NCBI RefSeq assembly: GCF_011365745.1
Contig: NZ_JAAOBY010000004.1
Location: 3,735-67,734, forward strand
Reading direction: 5' to 3'
DNA from: Flavobacterium turcicum
GTDB lineage: Bacteria; Bacteroidota; Bacteroidia; Flavobacteriales; Flavobacteriaceae
Length of the DNA stretch: 64,000 nt
Shown here: piece by piece, positions 60,791-64,000 of the stretch
How positions within the stretch are numbered: the stretch's first letter is position 1
Layout: each line of letters starts with the position of its first letter
Notes under the pieces: generated by a model
The model's input: only the letters and a program-made list of their open reading frames with translations
What the model was told of the DNA's origin: nothing
The model's database searches: none
Position numbers and translations under genes: made by a program

Positions 60791-61576
60791 TTAAGTTGTC
60801 ATCAAGTGTTCGACTTGTAATTGCTCTTCTATAGCATCCCAAAGCCCGATGCGTTTTTCTAATGCTTGCTTCGATACTTCTTCAACATCTGACCATTTTT
60901 GAGCATCATTACCACACAATTCAGTGATCATTGTCATGGCCATTGGTCCGTGTTCGTCGGCATCAAGTTCAATATGTCTTTCAAAATAATAGATAAGTTT
61001 ACTCAAGTCGGTTTCAGGGAAATTAGCTTGAAAATTTCTCAGGATTTCAGTAAACATACTCGGAATCAAATCTTCTCTTCCGAAAGTAAAAGCTGCTGCA
61101 ATTTCATGTGCTTTTCCTTCTTCAATAACTCGGAAAGTAAAGTCTAAAAATGCTTTTATGTTGGGGTGAAGATTACTTGTTTTAATCGCAACAAAAATGT
61201 TTTTTAACGAATCTACTTCTTGTAAAAAAGCTTTGATGCCATTGGTGTCTGCTTGGCACGCTTCCATTGCTTCGATATACATTTCGTAATGGCTAGAACG
61301 CTTTCCGTCTAAAGTCAAATCAGACTCTTCCGCCAACACGATTTCATTGATTAAATATCTCGTCTCCGGATTTGGTGTGGCAAACCAAGGAGTAGAGGTA
61401 CAAGTCAATTTAGATTGTAATGCCTTTAAAAGCGACATAAAGTCCCAAACTGCGTAAACATGGTTTTCTAGAAAACATTGTAAATCAGCAATTGTTTTTA
61501 CTTTATTATAGAGCGAATGTTGTAACAATAGTTCTTTTTGGGGCTGAATACTATTGTTGATGGTAGCAATATTCAT
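60791..61576 (-). CDS. DUF3050 protein (heme-oxygenase-like fold)
   Basis: 261 residues from the ATG at 61576 (MNIATINNSIQPQKELLLQH); an ATG 45 bases earlier is in frame but lies in the terminator of the upstream gene. It matches DUF3050: FLENHVYAVWDFMSLLKALQ near the start, NEIVLAEESDL, FTFGREDLIPSMF, and YFERHIELDADEHGPMA. His/Glu positions suit a di-metal or heme-oxygenase-like helical bundle. Function is not established. Monocistronic and convergent with the polyamine-like operon. Confidence 0.85.
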   Translation of the reverse strand: MNIATINNSIQPQKELLLQHSLYNKVKTIADLQCFLENHVYAVWDFMSLLKALQSKLTCTSTPWFATPNPETRYLINEIVLAEESDLTLDGKRSSHYEMYIEAMEACQADTNGIKAFLQEVDSLKNIFVAIKTSNLHPNIKAFLDFTFRVIEEGKAHEIAAAFTFGREDLIPSMFTEILRNFQANFPETDLSKLIYYFERHIELDADEHGPMAMTMITELCGNDAQKWSDVEEVSKQALEKRIGLWDAIEEQLQVEHLMTT

Positions 61577-61600
61577 GTGCAGGATTTTTTTTGTAAAGAT

Positions 61601-61628
61601 AAAAAAGCTTCTTGTTTCCAAGAAGCTT
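61601..61628 (-). terminator. Terminator after glutaryl-CoA dehydrogenase
   Basis: 9-bp stem AAGCTTCTT (61605-61613) / AAGAAGCTT (61620-61628); six T follow on the minus strand. It lies just upstream of the DUF3050 start and separates the two genes. Confidence 0.85.
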
Positions 61629-61668
61629 CTATTATCATTTTTAAGTATACTTTAATAAACGTTTATTA

Positions 61669-62847
61669 CTACTTAAAAGCTGGAATATCGGTGATGTCCA
61701 TACCTGTAATAAGTAAGTGAATATCGTGTGTTCCTTCGTATGTAATTACGGATTCTAAGTTCATCATGTGGCGCATGATAGAGTATTCACCTGTAATTCC
61801 CATTCCGCCTAGAATTTGTCTGGCTTCACGAGCTATATTGATTGCCATCTCAACGTTGTTTCTTTTGGCCATTGAAATTTGTGCTGTAGTAGCTCTTCCT
61901 TCGTTTCTTAAAACACCAAGTCTCCAAGTTAGTAATTGTGCTTTGGTGATTTCGGTTATCATTTCAGCCAATTTCTTTTGTTGTAATTGTGTTCCCGCAA
62001 TCGGTTTGTCAAACTGAATTCTTTCTTTAGCATAACGCAAAGCAGTATCGTAGCAATCCATAGCAGCACCAATAGCGCCCCAAGCAATTCCGTAACGAGC
62101 CGAGTCTAAGCAACCAAGTGGTGCGCCAAGACCTGATTTATTTGGTAAAAGGTTTTCTTTTGGAACCTTTACGTTGTCAAAAATTAATTCTCCTGTAGAC
62201 GAAGCACGAAGCGACCATTTGTTGTGCGTTTCTGGAGTGGTGAAACCTTCCATGCCACGCTCTACAATCAAACCGTGAATTCTGCCTTCTTCATTTTTAG
62301 CCCAAACTACGGCAATATCAGCAAATGGAGCATTTGATATCCACATTTTGGCACCATTTAAAAGGTAATGGTCGCCCATATCTTTAAAGTTGGTTGTCAT
62401 TCCGCCAGGATTTGATCCATGATCAGGTTCGGTCAAGCCAAAACAACCCATGTATTCTCCGGTAGCTAATTTTGGTAAATATCTCATACGTTGCTCTTCG
62501 TTACCGTATTTCCAAATAGGATACATTACTAACGATGATTGAACAGATGAAGTTGAACGAACACCAGAGTCTCCGCGCTCAATTTCTTGCATGATTAAAC
62601 CGTATGAGATTTGGTCTAAACCAGCACCGCCATATTCAACAGGGATGTATGGACCAAAACCACCAATTTCACCCAAACCTTTTATAATTTGTTTCGGGAA
62701 TTCAGCACGCTGTGCATAGTCTTCAATGATAGGCGATACCTCTTTTTTTACCCAAGCACGTGCAGAATCGCGCACAAGTTTGTGTTCTTCGGTTAGTAAA
62801 TCGTCTAAGTTATAATAATCTGGTGATTGAAATAAGTCTGGTTTCAT
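61669..62847 (-). CDS. Glutaryl-CoA dehydrogenase (acyl-CoA dehydrogenase family)
   Basis: 392 residues. Family blocks: FGPYIPVEYGGAGLDQISYGL, GCFGLTEPDHGSNPGGMTT, KMWISNAPFADI, and GSALG-type ARYGIAWGAIGAAMDCYDTAL. The catalytic base Glu is in ITYEGTHDIHLLITG, and LLKRNN-like MAKRNN is typical of the glutaryl-CoA group. It oxidises and decarboxylates glutaryl-CoA to crotonyl-CoA in lysine/tryptophan breakdown, using FAD. Monocistronic with its own terminator. Confidence 0.9.
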   Translation of the reverse strand: MKPDLFQSPDYYNLDDLLTEEHKLVRDSARAWVKKEVSPIIEDYAQRAEFPKQIIKGLGEIGGFGPYIPVEYGGAGLDQISYGLIMQEIERGDSGVRSTSSVQSSLVMYPIWKYGNEEQRMRYLPKLATGEYMGCFGLTEPDHGSNPGGMTTNFKDMGDHYLLNGAKMWISNAPFADIAVVWAKNEEGRIHGLIVERGMEGFTTPETHNKWSLRASSTGELIFDNVKVPKENLLPNKSGLGAPLGCLDSARYGIAWGAIGAAMDCYDTALRYAKERIQFDKPIAGTQLQQKKLAEMITEITKAQLLTWRLGVLRNEGRATTAQISMAKRNNVEMAINIAREARQILGGMGITGEYSIMRHMMNLESVITYEGTHDIHLLITGMDITDIPAFK

Positions 62848-63014
62848 GGTTTAGTACTTTTTATAGCTACAAATTTACATAAAGAAATATAACAAAACCA
62901 TTAACAATTGTTATATTTTTATAATTTGAGGCTAATTTGAAGTTTAAAAGTACAAACAATGAGTCAAATACATTGCGCAATTTGAAAATTTGGGATTTGT
63001 TTAAACGAAGTTTT

Positions 63015-63728
63015 TTACATCTTCAAATAAAAATCCTTTGTCAAGGCAATATATTCTGGAGTGTAAATGTGTCTTTCAGTTTCGATAATTAATTCGTCAA
63101 CTGTATAATCAATAGTTTCTTTTCGAGTAAATGCGAGTAAACTACGTTTGATTTCAGTGGTTGGTGTTCCTTTTACACGAGTAATTTTTAAGGGATATAA
63201 CTCGTATTCATTGGCCAAAGCAATAAAGTTACCTTCTTCTTTGTAAGGAATGATTACGGAGAATATTCCGTTTTCAGAAAGTAATAAATCGGCCGCCTCA
63301 ATTAATTCTTCAAAAGGCATAGCATCAGCAAAACGGGCCAAATCACGCTGCTCATTTTCTGTTTTGTAGTCCTCGGTATAAAATGGTGGGTTAGAAACAA
63401 TTACATCGTACTCGTCTTCGGGTTCTTCAACAAATTCGTCTAGACCAGCATGATAACAAAATAAGCGATCGCTCCAAGGCGAATTTTCGAAATTATCTGT
63501 TGCTTGCTCATACGCATCCTCGTCAATCTCTAAAGCATCAATTTGTTCAGCGTTGCTTCTTTGCGCAAGCATCAATGCAATGATTCCAGTTCCGGCACCA
63601 ATATCCAAAATACTAAAAGGATTATTACTTATTGGAGTCCAAGCGCCAAGAAGAACTCCATCAGTGCCAATTTTCATAGCACATCGGTCTTGTTCAACAG
63701 CAAATTGTTTGAATTGGAAATTAGACAT
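63015..63728 (-). CDS. tRNA1(Val) (adenine37-N6)-methyltransferase
   Basis: 237 residues. SAM-binding ILDIGAGTGIIALMLAQRS, acidic DALEIDEDAYEQA and the adenine-N6 motif VSNPPFY (NPPF) mark the YfiC/TrmN6 family. The opening FQFKQFAVEQDRCAMKIGTDGVLLGAW is also typical. It modifies A37 next to the anticodon of tRNA-Val. It lies downstream of rimM, another RNA/ribosome gene, separated by a long inverted repeat. Confidence 0.92.
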   Translation of the reverse strand: MSNFQFKQFAVEQDRCAMKIGTDGVLLGAWTPISNNPFSILDIGAGTGIIALMLAQRSNAEQIDALEIDEDAYEQATDNFENSPWSDRLFCYHAGLDEFVEEPEDEYDVIVSNPPFYTEDYKTENEQRDLARFADAMPFEELIEAADLLLSENGIFSVIIPYKEEGNFIALANEYELYPLKITRVKGTPTTEIKRSLLAFTRKETIDYTVDELIIETERHIYTPEYIALTKDFYLKM

Positions 63729-63745
63729 GAAAATAAGATAAATTA

Positions 63746-63807
63746 AACCATTAAGAAATTAAGGGAATTGAGAGAAAAACTTAATGAACCTTAATTTCTT
63801 AATGGTT
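63746..63807. repeat. 19-bp perfect inverted repeat between rimM and the tRNA methyltransferase gene
   Basis: AACCATTAAGAAATTAAGG (63746-63764) and its exact complement (63789-63807), 24-nt loop. No clear T run follows on the minus strand, so it may be a weak terminator or an RNA processing or stability element. Confidence 0.65.
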
Positions 63808-63819
63808 CAAAAAAATAAA

Positions 63820-64000
63820 TTAAAGGTACATTTCAATTAATCCTTCTGGTAAATCCATGATCACTTTTTTGTTTTCACGATCTATCTTAACCAAAAAATG
63901 GTCAATCATAGGGATTAAGATTTCAGTTCCTTTGTTGAGCACTTCAAATAGAGGTTGTGCGGTAGTGTCGTTGATTGATTCGATTTTTCCAACAACGCCA
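63820..64000 (-). CDS. rimM: Ribosome maturation factor RimM, C-terminal end (partial)
   Basis: 60 codons of the 3' end are in the window; the rest lies to the right. The translation runs GVVGKIESINDTTAQPLFEV to VIMDLPEGLIEMYL and a stop at 63820. The PRC-barrel strand with the LPEGLIE end is the RimM signature. RimM helps mature the 30S subunit, binding S19. It is transcribed leftwards, ahead of the tRNA methyltransferase gene. Confidence 0.88.
   Translation of the reverse strand, partial: GVVGKIESINDTTAQPLFEVLNKGTEILIPMIDHFLVKIDRENKKVIMDLPEGLIEMYL

Overview
The window looks like a chromosomal segment of a Flavobacterium-type bacterium (Bacteroidota, Flavobacteriia). The reasons are: AT-rich DNA; promoter boxes of the TAnnTTTG type with almost no Shine-Dalgarno sequences; type IX secretion/gliding proteins (PorP/SprF, a PorE-like OmpA protein, a type B C-terminal sorting domain); a MurF-alanine racemase fusion; and many outer-membrane barrels and lipoproteins. 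Identification to species is not possible from the sequence alone.

Layout. 1-4.3 kb: the 3' end of a giant repeat adhesin followed by its PorP/SprF partner and a PorE-like protein. 4.3-12.3 kb: a secreted protein of unknown function, then a leftward operon tetR-tolC-adaptor-RND pump and a yceI gene. tetR and yceI carry the same palindromic operator across their promoters. 12.4-23.9 kb: housekeeping genes (polyprenyl diphosphate synthase, 2-oxoglutarate dehydrogenase E1/E2, an MFS exporter overlapping a retropepsin-like protease, TatD, an acyltransferase, asparaginase) and a tRNA-Ser(GGA). 24.2-32.3 kb: a leftward accessory locus with two tandem pilin-like genes (one frameshifted), a two-domain chaperone-like protein, a 1388-residue usher-like barrel protein and two more pilin-like proteins. 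I read it as a candidate chaperone-usher-like surface fibre system. 32.5-39.2 kb: a PorT-like barrel, a PAP2-like membrane protein, MurF-Alr, MscL, a 154-bp tandem repeat array and asd. 39.3-42.8 kb: a probable metal uptake operon (His/Cys-rich small protein, TonB receptor, lipoprotein). 42.8-54.5 kb: prolyl oligopeptidase, ribosome hibernation factor, L,D-transpeptidase, AsmA-like protein, TrmB, LysE, an alkyltransferase-like protein lacking the reactive Cys, and an Fe-S group (Mrp, Nfu, ferredoxin). 54.6-60.7 kb: a tight seven-gene operon joining AdoMet decarboxylase, DUF4178, DUF350, a membrane-anchored spermidine-synthase-like protein, a Tat-exported FAD oxidase and a polytopic membrane protein. 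60.8-64 kb: DUF3050, glutaryl-CoA dehydrogenase, TrmN6 and the 3' end of rimM.

The two most interesting systems are the pilin/chaperone/usher-like locus and the polyamine-like membrane operon. Smaller points are the TetR operator pair, three dispersed copies of an intergenic hairpin element and the tandem repeat array. All functions are inferred by reading the sequence; no database search was run.
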